DNA of 14,868 bases from Clostridia bacterium (GCA_900770405.1 CAAGKL010000205.1:1-14868), one strand, 5' to 3'; counted from the first letter of the stretch, positions 6,980 to 14,474 are shown. Notes: a model not told the origin generated them from the sequence alone. A program made the numbers and translations.

Positions 6980-8728
6980 TTATTCATATTTCACAATCGG
7001 CTGTGCGCTGTCGGCGATGCTCTGCACATAACCGCGCATCATCTCCCATTCGCGCAAAACCTCCTCCGGCTCATCATCGGTGTAGGGCGCCTCCTGCGGC
7101 AGCTCGAGCTCGTATGCCCTGCCACCGTTTTGCATCAGGAAAATATTACCCGATGCCTCAATCTCCTCCGGCGTGACCGGCGACTCCCAGCGGTTTACGT
7201 AAAACATACACGCGGGATGCTCGGCAAGACCATTCTGTTGGAAAAATCCGACCCCGAAATTATCCGCGCGCACCGAATATTTTCCGCACCAGTCGAGCGG
7301 CAGCTCGAGCATAAAATTGAGCTCCTCATTGAGGTAAAGGCTGCCCGCAAGCGGCGGCGCGCTCTTGTCGCGCGCGGTCACCTCGCATTTTAATTCCCCG
7401 AAAATCCGCTCGCAGCATTTCAGCTTTTCAAAGGTATCGTACGGCACGTACATCACGCCGTCCGCCAGAATCGGCGCGCGCACAAGCTGCACATTCTCCG
7501 TCGAGCCGTGCGAATATCCGCCGATATAGGCGTATTCCGACCCGGCGCGCACACGGTTTATCCAGCCGTCGTACCGGTCGCCGCGGTAATACACCGGCTT
7601 TGCGCTCGGCACGGTAAACTCCGCATATCCATCCTGCCAGCTGATCGAAATCGCGCCGTTTTCGCGCGCGAGCATCTCGCGCAGCGGCAGATAGAGCGTA
7701 TTATTTTCGACAAACGGCTTATTCTCGAGCATAAGCACCTCGTCCCCAAGGGTCAGCTTAATATCGTACTTATCCGAAAAAACCGCCGACACCAGCCCGC
7801 TCGCCGCGCAGCCCGACACGAGCACCGCCGCGTAAATCACCGCCGACACCGCAATCGCGCTTATGCCGATTTTCCGCTGCGCTTTAATGATCCCGAACCT
7901 GCGCGCAAGGCATTTTTTGTCCGCCGCAGTATGCGTCGCGAGTGCACGGCGGCGCTTGCCGGTGGTGAGTGTGTTTAAAATCGCGCGCATATACTCGCGC
8001 TTGCCGTCGGCGTCCATATGCCGCGTGACCGCGTAGTCGCACGCCGCCTCGCAGTCGAAATCGACCTGTCTTATGACCGCGTGCACAACCGGATTGAACC
8101 AGTGCACGCAGCTCACCGCCATCGCGAACCACTTATACAGCAGGTCGCGGCGCTTGTAGTGGGTGAGCTCGTGGCGCAGCACATATTTGTCGGTGCAGTC
8201 CCCCTCCGGCAGGTAGAGCGTCGGAAAGAGCAGCCCGGTCAGAAACGGAGCGTCGGTCCCGCCGGTGCGCATAAGCCGCACCCTGCCGCCGAAAATGCAG
8301 CCGTCCGGGCGCGAATTTGCGCGCAGCCGCCTTGCAAACAGCACATAGCAGCCGAGCTTATACAAAAGCATCGCCCCCGCGCCGCACAGCCACAGCGCGC
8401 CGAGGTTGACTGCGGCTTTTCTGCGCGGAAGCTGCCCCGCCGCCGCCGCGGGAATATTCTCCGCCGCCGCAGTCTGCTGCGCGTCCGACGCCGGAGCATC
8501 CTGCGCAAGCAGGCGGTATTCGCGGCTCGGCGCGTCGTATTGCGCCGCCGGCGCGGAAAATTCCACAAAGGGCGGAATACACATAATAATCAGCGGCACG
8601 AGCCATATGTAATACTGCCAGGTCGGGCCGAACACCCGCCGCGTTATCGGCTTTATGCCGAGCAGCAGCGCCCCTGCTGCGCCGCCCGCCGCCGACATTA
8701 TCAGCACGGTCTTTAAAATCTCGCTCAC
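6980..8728 (-). CDS. M56-family (BlaR1/MecR1-like) membrane metalloprotease with stalk sensor domain
   Basis: Signal-transducing antirepressor of 582 aa. Hydrophobic segments at about 5-24, 38-53, 107-131 and 288-308 give the four-helix BlaR1 plan. The cytoplasmic loop before the fourth helix has the zinc motif H186-E-L-T-H190 and the downstream E227-A-A-C-D motif, the family's third zinc ligand. In BlaR1 the outer domain is a penicillin-binding sensor; here residues about 321-450 look like a stalk/copper-amine-oxidase-N fold (LTLGDEVLMLENKPFVENN, then YLPLREML and MYVPYDTFEKL) and 462-582 form another soluble domain I do not recognise. There is no SxxK/KTG transpeptidase signature. Start is GTG 8728, with GGAGGGGG 7 nt upstream, overlapping the blaI stop. 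Expected job: cleave or inactivate the upstream repressor when the outer domain senses a wall or solute signal. Confidence 0.88.
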   Translation of the reverse strand: MSEILKTVLIMSAAGGAAGALLLGIKPITRRVFGPTWQYYIWLVPLIIMCIPPFVEFSAPAAQYDAPSREYRLLAQDAPASDAQQTAAAENIPAAAAGQLPRRKAAVNLGALWLCGAGAMLLYKLGCYVLFARRLRANSRPDGCIFGGRVRLMRTGGTDAPFLTGLLFPTLYLPEGDCTDKYVLRHELTHYKRRDLLYKWFAMAVSCVHWFNPVVHAVIRQVDFDCEAACDYAVTRHMDADGKREYMRAILNTLTTGKRRRALATHTAADKKCLARRFGIIKAQRKIGISAIAVSAVIYAAVLVSGCAASGLVSAVFSDKYDIKLTLGDEVLMLENKPFVENNTLYLPLREMLARENGAISISWQDGYAEFTVPSAKPVYYRGDRYDGWINRVRAGSEYAYIGGYSHGSTENVQLVRAPILADGVMYVPYDTFEKLKCCERIFGELKCEVTARDKSAPPLAGSLYLNEELNFMLELPLDWCGKYSVRADNFGVGFFQQNGLAEHPACMFYVNRWESPVTPEEIEASGNIFLMQNGGRAYELELPQEAPYTDDEPEEVLREWEMMRGYVQSIADSAQPIVKYE

Positions 8729-8742
8729 AAATATTCCCCCTC

Positions 8743-9102
8743 CTACAGGTCGAACATTTTCCTGATTTCCTCGACGTCCTCCTCCGACATCTCGTCGTGC
8801 ACCAGCGATGCGACGAGCTTACGCACCGAGCCGTCATACAGCCCATCTATGAAGGATTTCGTCCGGCTTCGCGTGTACTTTTCCCTGTCGAGAACAGGTG
8901 TGTAAAGATTGGCCCTGCCGTCCTTATCGCTCCGCACCGCGCCCTTTTCCTCGAGCCGCAGAAGCAGCGTCGCGACCGTTTTGTACTTCCAGTCCGACTC
9001 GGTGAGCGCGTCGCACACCTCGTGCACCGTCATCGCCCTGTCCGCTTCCCACAAAACCTTCATCACCGTCAGCTCCGCGCCGCTTATATCCTTTGTTTTC
9101 AT
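8743..9102 (-). CDS. blaI: BlaI/MecI/CopY-family transcriptional repressor
   Basis: A 119-aa winged-helix repressor. The family core is plain: SGAELTVMKVLWEADRAMTV, then KYKTVATLLLRLEEKGAV with the recognition helix, and a C-terminal helical dimerisation part ending RKMFDL. BlaI dimers repress their own operon and are removed when the M56 partner is activated; the partner gene follows after 14 nt. A perfect palindrome on the promoter, 33 nt upstream of the ATG, is its likely operator. The ribosome site (GGGGG about 12 nt before ATG) is weak, which suits a low-level autoregulated repressor. No beta-lactamase or penicillin-binding protein gene is in the window, so the target beyond autoregulation is unknown. 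The symbol denotes the family, not proven beta-lactam control. Confidence 0.9.
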   Translation of the reverse strand: MKTKDISGAELTVMKVLWEADRAMTVHEVCDALTESDWKYKTVATLLLRLEEKGAVRSDKDGRANLYTPVLDREKYTRSRTKSFIDGLYDGSVRKLVASLVHDEMSEEDVEEIRKMFDL

Positions 9103-9134
9103 ATCAAAAATCAGCCCCCTACCGCTTTTTATTA

Positions 9135-9154
9135 TATCTTACACCTGTAAGATA
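9135..9154. promoter_or_regulatory. Perfect 20-bp palindrome, probable BlaI operator
   Basis: TATCTTACA-CC-TGTAAGATA: nine bases repeated in exact inversion around CC. The core TTACA/TGTAA matches the TACA/TGTA half-sites known for BlaI/MecI operators. It covers the spacer and -10 of the blaI promoter, where binding would block RNA polymerase. No second copy was found elsewhere in the window. Confidence 0.85.
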
Positions 9155-9164
9155 TGTTTGTCAA
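9136..9164 (-). promoter_or_regulatory. Promoter of the blaI-M56 operon
   Basis: On the - strand TTGACA (9164-9159) is a perfect -35; 17 nt later TAAGAT (9141-9136) can serve as -10. A perfect TATAAT lies at 9136-9131, but with a 22-nt spacer. The operator palindrome overlaps either choice. Confidence 0.75.
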
Positions 9165-9175
9165 GTACTTTTTAT

Positions 9176-9209
9176 AAAAAAATCAGGCTCACCGCAAAAA
9201 CGGCAAGCC
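9176..9209 (-). terminator. Terminator after the small membrane protein gene
   Basis: GGCT-CA-CCG (9186-9194) and CGG-CA-AGCC (9201-9209) form an imperfect hairpin with one internal loop. On the - strand it is followed by seven T (9182-9176). It ends the mrp-small gene transcript just before the blaI promoter. Confidence 0.7.
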
Positions 9210-9225
9210 CGAAAGCAAAAATATT

Positions 9226-9572
9226 CTAATCTGTAATCAAGTTATACTCAGAAACCCTTCCATCAACAAAATTTATTATTAACCATTCGCTGTCAATACT
9301 TATAAATCCGCGCTCCGGACCGAGCCAAGACACATAACGATTATCAACGTTAAAATATCCGTCATCATTATCATTTTTCCCAAGCAATACGATGATTTCT
9401 TCCTCCGCCTTTCCGGCAAGCTCGTAATTATTCAATAAATCATCGGCAATACGCATTCTGAGTTCCGGTTCGGACACCAATTTATCTGTCGAGAAAGAGT
9501 TGTTCAGCACAAAAGCAACTGCCGAAAACAGCAAGATAAATATAAATAGAAATATTATCCTTTTTTTCTCAT
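9226..9572 (-). CDS. Small membrane-anchored protein of unknown function; start and body in different frames
   Basis: The body (stop TAG at 9226-9228) encodes a hydrophobic anchor (IIFLFIFILLFSAVAFVL) and an outer domain of about 80 residues ending in LGPERGFISIDSEWLI and a charged tail. Read alone, its frame has only an internal TTG (9534) in mid-anchor as a start, without a ribosome site. The proper start is ATG 9572, 7 nt after GAGGTGA, but it runs M-R-K-K-G-stop. Both parts join into a normal N-terminus (MRKKRIIFLFIF) if one extra A is read in the A7 tract at 9567-9561. So this is either a -1 frameshift gene, a transcript-slippage gene, or a one-base deletion mutant. It lies 37 nt after mrp and shares its terminator. 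I do not recognise the family. Confidence 0.65.
9561..9567 (-). other. A_AAA_AAA slippery heptamer in the small gene
   Basis: The first codons are ATG AGA AAA AAA GGA TAA. The last A of AGA plus two AAA codons form the classic A_AAA_AAA -1 slippage heptamer, followed within one codon by a stop. A -1 shift here opens the full membrane-protein frame. Confidence 0.55.
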
Positions 9573-9609
9573 TTGCAGCTCACCTCTGCGACTTCCGTAT
9601 TGTATAATT

Positions 9610-10431
9610 TTATTTTTCCGCAATCTCCTCAAGCTTTTTCGCGATGCAGTCGAGCCAATCGCCCTCGAAAAGCTCAATCATACCCTTGTCCGCCGCGGCG
9701 GCAATTTTCGGGTCGATCGGCAGCGAGCCCAAAAGCGGCAGGTGGAATTTCTCGCAGGTGGCGTCGATGTGGCTGTCGCCGAACAGCTTAATTTTCGTCC
9801 CGCAGTCGGGGCAAAGTGCGTAGCTGTAATTCTCGACAATGCCGAGAACCGGAATATTCATCATCTCCGCCATTCTGACCGCCTTTTCGACAATCATTCC
9901 GACGAGCTCCTGCGGCGAGGTCACAACGATAATTCCGTCAACGGGAATCGACTGGAACACCGTCAGCGGCACATCACCCGTGCCCGGCGGCATATCGATG
10001 AACATAAAATCGACGTCCTCCCAAACAACGTCCGTCCAAAATTGCTTCACCGCGCCCGCAATCACGGGTCCGCGCCAGATTACCGGCGCGCCCTCGTCCT
10101 CGAGCAGCAAATTCAGCGACATAATCTTAATCCCGGTCTTTGACACGCCGGGCAAAATCCCGAGCTCGCTGCCCTGCGCCTTGTCCTTGATCCCGAACAT
10201 TTTCGGGATTGACGGTCCTGTCACATCGGCGTCCATAATCGCGGTCCTGTACCCCAGCCGTGCGCTCATCACCGCACAAAGCGCCGTGACGGTGGATTTG
10301 CCCACGCCGCCCTTGCCGCTGACCACGCCGATTACCTTCCTTATATTACTGTTCGCGTTCTGTTCCGCCAAAAGGCTCTTGTCCTCCGAGCACTTCGACG
10401 AGCAGCTCTCGCAGTTATGATCACAGCTCAT
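9610..10431 (-). CDS. mrp: Mrp/NBP35-type iron-sulfur carrier P-loop ATPase
   Basis: A 273-aa SIMIBI-class ATPase that carries and delivers [4Fe-4S] clusters to target enzymes (Mrp/ApbC/NBP35 family). The deviant Walker A SGKGGVGKST (38-47), the DADVTGPS motif (68-74) and DMPPGTGD (146-153) are intact. C207-P-D-C210 is the conserved CxxC that bridges a cluster between subunits. The N-terminus adds four cysteines (C3, C7, C10, C14), recalling the extra N-terminal cluster motif of NBP35, though with different spacing. The DUF59/MIP18 domain of longer Mrp proteins is absent. ATG 10431 follows ACGGAGG by 6 nt and overlaps (ATGA) the stop of an upstream ORF. The nearest promoter lies about 230 nt back, across a structured leader. 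Confidence 0.94.
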   Translation of the reverse strand: MSCDHNCESCSSKCSEDKSLLAEQNANSNIRKVIGVVSGKGGVGKSTVTALCAVMSARLGYRTAIMDADVTGPSIPKMFGIKDKAQGSELGILPGVSKTGIKIMSLNLLLEDEGAPVIWRGPVIAGAVKQFWTDVVWEDVDFMFIDMPPGTGDVPLTVFQSIPVDGIIVVTSPQELVGMIVEKAVRMAEMMNIPVLGIVENYSYALCPDCGTKIKLFGDSHIDATCEKFHLPLLGSLPIDPKIAAAADKGMIELFEGDWLDCIAKKLEEIAEK

Positions 10432-10583
10432 AAAAAACCTCCGTTCCGCCGCCGTACGGGCGGCAAATCATAGCGCAGAAAAGACGCAAGCAGGTTGCCT
10501 TCTTGAGAAGTGACGGCGTACATTGGTACTCCTAACCTCGATGCGGTGCTCGTCCAAATCTCTGATTTGGCAACAGCACCCAT
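10428..10583 (-). CDS. Possible 51-codon leader ORF, ATGA-overlapping mrp
   Basis: ATG 10583 opens 51 codons ending in a TGA that overlaps the mrp start codon. GGAG (10596-10593) sits 9 nt before the ATG. The product (starts MGAVAKSEIWTSTASRLGVP, ends RRRNGGFL) matches no family I know. The same frame is open further upstream for about 23 codons (to a TAG near 10658), with an internal TTG at 10601. Its ribosome site is partly inside the 3' arm of a hairpin, and its end contains the mrp ribosome site, so translation of it could control mrp. It may instead be a structured RNA or repeat that happens to be open. Confidence 0.4.
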   Translation of the reverse strand: MGAVAKSEIWTSTASRLGVPMYAVTSQEGNLLASFLRYDLPPVRRRNGGFL

Positions 10584-10660
10584 ATCAAAAAGCTCCAAAT
10601 CTTTGATTTGGTTAGCATTAACGATTAAGGAGGTAAGATGCGCCGCGTATTTTTCGCGCT
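10432..10660 (-). promoter_or_regulatory. Structured mrp leader, about 230 nt
   Basis: From the predicted start near 10660 to the mrp ATG the RNA holds, in order: ACCTCCTT (10634-10627), complementary to Shine-Dalgarno sites and able to pair over 6 bp with the mrp site GGAGGT near 10442; a hairpin CCAAATC-AAA-GATTTGG (10611-10595) with a short U5 run after it (10591-10587); a second hairpin with the same arms (10570-10554) enclosed by GGTGCT/AGCACC; the short CTTCT/AGAAG pairing near 10500-10511; and a GC hairpin GCCGCC/GGCGGC (10464-10448) immediately upstream of the ribosome site. No known riboswitch class was recognised. Confidence 0.5.
10545..10611 (-). repeat. Tandem near-identical hairpins in the mrp leader
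   Basis: Two copies of CCAAATC-NNN-GATTTGG lie 34 nt apart (10595-10611 and 10554-10570). Each is a perfect 7-bp stem with a 3-nt loop, and the arms are interchangeable, so alternative cross-pairing is possible. The second is nested in an outer 6-bp stem, 10545-10550 with 10575-10580. Confidence 0.8.
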
Positions 10661-10666
10661 ACCTAA

Positions 10667-10695
10667 AGTATAAAACAAAAACATCAAAAAGTCAA
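10667..10695 (-). promoter_or_regulatory. Sigma-A promoter of mrp
   Basis: On the - strand TTGACT (10695-10690), 17 nt, TATACT (10672-10667). Divergent from the ABC exporter promoter, with only 9 nt between the two -35 elements, so one bound protein could affect both. Confidence 0.8.
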
Positions 10696-10704
10696 GCTTT
10701 CTGC

Positions 10705-10734
10705 TTGATTATTCCCCCCGCGATGTGGTATAAT
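10705..10734 (+). promoter_or_regulatory. Extended -10 promoter of the third ABC exporter gene
   Basis: TTGATT (10705-10710), 18 nt, TATAAT (10729-10734) with TG at 10726-10727. The leader begins with a 5-bp GCCGC/GCGGC hairpin (10744-10756) before the ribosome site. Confidence 0.82.
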
Positions 10735-10773
10735 TATCATATAGCCGCACCGCGGCGGAAAGGACGATTTTTT

Positions 10774-12522
10774 ATGAACACACAAAAGATGAGCGTACGG
10801 TATATGCTCGGGCGGTTTGCGCCCTACTTCAAAAAATACCGTCGTGTGCTTATTACCGATTTATTCTGCGCGTCGCTCACGACGGTGTGCGAGATGATTT
10901 TCCCGCTCATCGCGCGCTCAATCACCAACACGGCGATGTATGACCTCGCCGCGCTGACGGTGCGCTCGGTTATGTCGCTGACGCTGTTGTACCTTGTTCT
11001 GCGCATAATCGACACGGCGGCGAATTACTATATGGCGGATATGGGGCACGTTATGGGCGCGAAGCTCGAGGCGGATATGCGCCACGACCTGTTCGAGCAC
11101 CTGCAATCCCTCTCCTTTTCCTACTTCACAAACACCAAAATCGGGCAGATTATGGGCAGGATAACCTCCGACCTGTTCGACATAACGGAATTTGCGCACC
11201 ACGGGCCGGAAAACGTATTCATCGTGGCGGTCAAGGTCATCGTGTCCTTCATCATTCTGTCGCGGATTTCACTGCCGCTGACGCTGATTATATTTCTGCT
11301 CATTCCGATTATGCTGTTTTGCTCGCTGTCCTGGCGCGGGAAAATGCGCGCCTCCTTCAAGCTCCAGCGCCACCGCGTCGGCGAGCTCAACGCGCGCGTC
11401 GAGGACAGTCTGCTCGGCATACGCGTTGTCAAATCCTTTGCCAACGAGGCGCTCGAAATGGACAAATTCGACGATGACAACGGCGAATTCCTCAAGGCGA
11501 AAAAGGCGAGCTACCGCTATATGGCGGCATTCCAGTCGACGACCCGCTTTTTTGACGGGCTTATGTATATAACCGCCGTCGCGGCGGGCGGGCTGTTCAT
11601 CATCGCCGGCAAAATCAACGCCGCCGACCTTGTCGCGTACCTGCTCTACATATCCACCCTGCTCGCGTCAATCCGCACAATCGTCGAATTCAACGAGCAG
11701 TTCCAGCGCGGTATGACCGGCATCGAGCGGTTTCTGGAGATTATGGACACAAAGCCGGAGATTTACGACCTTCCGGGCGCGGTCTGCGCGCCGAAATTTC
11801 GCGGCGGCATAAAATTCTCCGACGTTGGCTTCTGCTACCCCGACGAAAAGGATAAATTCGTGCTGCGGCACATAAATCTCGACATCAAGCCCGGCGAAAG
11901 CATCGCGCTTGTCGGTCCGTCCGGCGGCGGCAAAACGACGATGTGCAACCTTATCCCGCGCTTTTACGAGCCAAGCGAGGGCGAAATTTCAATCGACGGC
12001 ACGAATATCCGCAGCTACACCCTAAAGAGCCTGCGCAGCCAAATCGGCGTGGTTATGCAGGACGTGTATATGTTCTCGGGCAGGGTGCGCGATAATATCG
12101 AATACGGTAAGCCGGGCGCGAGCCTTGAGGAGATTATCGCCGCGGCGAAAAAGGCGGGCGCGGACGAATTTATCCGCAAGCTGCCCGACGGCTACGACAC
12201 CTACGTCGGCGAGCGCGGCGTCAAGCTCTCCGGCGGACAGAAGCAGCGCATTTCCATCGCGCGGGTGTTCCTCAAAACCCCGCCTATCCTCATTTTGGAC
12301 GAAGCGACCTCCGCGCTCGATAACGAGAGCGAGCGCCTTGTGCAGGAGTCGCTCGACGCGCTCGCCGAGGGGCGCACGGTGTTCACGATTGCGCACAGGC
12401 TCACGACGATTAAAAATGCGGACGAGATTCTCGTTCTGACCGACGACGGCATTGTCGAGCGCGGCACACACGACGAGCTGCTCGCGCGCGGCGGGATATA
12501 TCATCATCTCTACAATATATAA
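10774..12522 (+). CDS. ABC exporter half-transporter, canonical (probable homodimer)
   Basis: A 582-aa multidrug/lipid-type ABC exporter: six-helix membrane domain (about residues 20-320) followed by an ATPase domain. All active-site motifs are intact: Walker A GPSGGGKT (381-388), signature LSGGQ (485-489), Walker B ILILDEATSALD with catalytic Glu510, and switch His541 in AHRLTTI. Unlike the pair at the left end, nothing demands a different partner, so it probably works as a homodimer (MsbA/BmrA-like). The true start is ATG 10774, 9 nt after AGGA and downstream of its own promoter; the frame is open back to 10510, but that part crosses the promoter and the mrp leader and is not coding. It stands alone, with a strong terminator touching its stop codon. 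Substrate unknown. Confidence 0.94.
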   Translation: MNTQKMSVRYMLGRFAPYFKKYRRVLITDLFCASLTTVCEMIFPLIARSITNTAMYDLAALTVRSVMSLTLLYLVLRIIDTAANYYMADMGHVMGAKLEADMRHDLFEHLQSLSFSYFTNTKIGQIMGRITSDLFDITEFAHHGPENVFIVAVKVIVSFIILSRISLPLTLIIFLLIPIMLFCSLSWRGKMRASFKLQRHRVGELNARVEDSLLGIRVVKSFANEALEMDKFDDDNGEFLKAKKASYRYMAAFQSTTRFFDGLMYITAVAAGGLFIIAGKINAADLVAYLLYISTLLASIRTIVEFNEQFQRGMTGIERFLEIMDTKPEIYDLPGAVCAPKFRGGIKFSDVGFCYPDEKDKFVLRHINLDIKPGESIALVGPSGGGKTTMCNLIPRFYEPSEGEISIDGTNIRSYTLKSLRSQIGVVMQDVYMFSGRVRDNIEYGKPGASLEEIIAAAKKAGADEFIRKLPDGYDTYVGERGVKLSGGQKQRISIARVFLKTPPILILDEATSALDNESERLVQESLDALAEGRTVFTIAHRLTTIKNADEILVLTDDGIVERGTHDELLARGGIYHHLYNI

Positions 12523-12555
12523 AAGAGCTGCGGCAAAAATGCCGCAGCTCTTTTT
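12522..12555 (+). terminator. Strong intrinsic terminator after the third ABC gene
   Basis: A 14-bp perfect stem (12522-12535 with 12540-12553), AAAA loop and a T5 run, starting at the last base of the stop codon. Confidence 0.95.
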
Positions 12556-12567
12556 GTGGGGCAAAAC

Positions 12568-12614
12568 CGAACAAATGCAAGGAAAATTCCTTTGTTACCC
12601 AAGAAATTTGTTCG
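12568..12614. repeat. Nested inverted repeat without U-run
   Basis: CGAACAAAT (12568-12576) is repeated in inversion at 12606-12614; between them AAGGAA-AA-TTCC is itself a short palindrome (12579-12590 area). It sits between a + strand terminator and the end of the broken stalk-domain gene on the - strand. No T-run follows on either strand, so a terminator role is doubtful. Confidence 0.45.
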
Positions 12615-12641
12615 CAGCTGAAGTAAGCCCCGTTTTTAGTG

Positions 12642-14455
12642 TTATTTCATCGCAATGCGCATTTCTCTGTTTTTCGCGTCCCGGTCGACGTTGTAGTTCA
12701 GCTCTATTGCCGGAAACCGCATCGGCACGAGCATTCGCTCGTTCATTATCCGCGCCGTCACATCGTTCTGCTTTTCCTCATCGCCGACCGTCACGACCGT
12801 ATTGTCCGCGGAAAATTCAATTTCCGTGTCCGCGCCGGTAATTTTAACCTTGTCCGTGTTCTCGTCCCATCGCACCTCTGCGCCTAGCTTTTCAAATACC
12901 GCGCGCAGCGGCACAAGCACTATGTCGCCCTCAATCTGCAGCGCAACGTCGAGCTTGAGCTCCTCGCCGTTGACGATTATGCCGATTTCATCGCTGTCCC
13001 GCTCCGGCTCGGTTGTCGGCTTGGATCCGGGGATTTTCTCGTCGTTTATGCCTCGCTCCGCGCGTGCCTTTTCTACAATCGGCAGTGCCAGATAATCGGA
13101 GTCGTGCAAATTCCAATTAAGCTTTGTTAATGCCAGCTTCGCACCTTTATCCATTTCAATAGCTTCAAGCGGGACAGCAATCTTATCAAGCACAGCGAAA
13201 CTGGTGTCATCCACCATTTTCCTCGATTTCTCATACGCTACACCTATTCCCGTAAGGGCATTGCTGTCATCATCATATTCAAAAATAATTGGGACCATTG
13301 CGTTCCCGATAGGTCGCCCGCCTCGCCGTCAAAGTCCTACAGCGTTCTGACGCGTTCATACGCCTCACCGTCTGCCGCCTCGTGCGAGAAGTGGTCAAAG
13401 CTGAAAGTCCCGCATCCGGTTCCCTTGCTGCCTTTAAATGTAACCAACGCATCCCTGTACCCGTCCGTTTCCTTTGTCCCCATTAAGTCAAGGTCAAACC
13501 GCGCTCTTTTAATATATGTCTATTTTAACGTTCACCTTGCCGTCCGGTGCAATAGCCTTCAGATTGTCGCTCATTTTCTCAACATCAAATGCGTAGTTCC
13601 CCCTAAGGTCGCTCACATAGTACCATTCCTTTTCACCGGCATTAAGGGCAAATACCTCCCTTGTGTCGCCCTTGTAAGCGCGTGCCATCAGCTTATCGTT
13701 CAGTCTGACGCTCGTGATTTCGTCCATATCGTAGTCAAAATCTACCGTTCTGTTCGTCTTGTATTCTTCAATGATAACCTTATCCGGTATAATTGACTTT
13801 TTTCCGCCCTCACGCTCTATTGCCCTTGCAGGGAGCGTCTTTCCGAGCTTTGGAAACTTTTCCGCCTTCTCTCCTACGAACATAGATATTCTTCTGTCAT
13901 CATAGAACTTCTCTGTATCCTCAGCTTTGCGCAGAACATAATCACTTGTATATATTGTCGAAGTACAGTCACACGCAATAGATATAAGTGCATTACAATA
14001 ATCATCATAATCATGAACCCAAGTTGTCTCGACATAGTTCAGATGAGGCACACCTTCTTCATACATCGGTGAAACAGATTTTCTTCATCTTCAATCGTTA
14101 CAAGACAATAACCGTCCTCTCCCTTCACGTACATCGTTGTATATTCTTCCCCAAACGGTTTAAACATTTCATATTTTCCCAAAAAAACGTAGCACCCGCT
14201 CGTGGGCTTTCTGCCGATAATCGGCATTTTGTTTTCAAATACAATATAGCTGATTTGCAGTCTCCCGCTGTCACCCGCAACAGTACCCAGCACTGTATTA
14301 TCGAATGTATCGTCAAGATCCACCTCAACCGTCCATCTGTATGTATACCCGAATTCGGCGCATAAGTCATCGACCGTGTCGGCATAAACAATACCGGAAA
14401 TCGCGCTCACCGACAAAGCAATAAGCATTGCCGCAAATAATCTGATTTTTTTAAT
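12642..14455 (-). pseudogene. Secreted stalk-domain (copper-amine-oxidase-N-like) protein, broken by several lesions
   Basis: About 604 codons remain recognisable. The N-terminus is a signal peptide (KKIRLFAAMLIALSVSAISG, cleaved near VYA-D), probably from an ATT at 14455, 7 nt after AAAGGGG, or from ATG 14428. The C-terminus (about 12642-12990) is a stalk domain: GIIVNGEELKLDVAL, then VLVPLRAVFEKLGAEVRWD and MLVPMRFP. Lesions in order: a frame change between 14086 and 14041; one in the ATATAT run at 13519-13511, as if one AT was lost; a TAG at 13339-13337; and a frame change between there and about 13310, as if one C was lost. The segment at 13511-13340 (FDLDLMGTKETDGY, SFDHFSHEAADGE) is protein-like although it has no start of its own. 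Composition becomes AT-richer toward the N-terminal part. Function unknown; such proteins are usually secreted and wall-associated. Confidence 0.8.
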
Positions 14456-14474
14456 AACAGCACCCCTTTCTTAA

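Noticed and set aside
10634..10672. Eleven-codon + strand ORF (MRRVFFALPKV) after AAGGAGGT
   Set aside because: The spacing of about 4 nt is too short and no + strand promoter precedes it; the AAGGAGGT is better explained as the complement of an anti-Shine-Dalgarno element in the mrp leader.
10510..10773. N-terminal extension of the third ABC protein from GTG 10510
   Set aside because: The extension crosses a perfect extended -10 promoter and the mrp leader hairpins; the ATG at 10774 has its own ribosome site and gives the usual family length.
12568..12614. Terminator for the stalk-domain gene
   Set aside because: The inverted repeat lacks a U-run on either strand and has a long interrupted loop, so it is listed only as a repeat.
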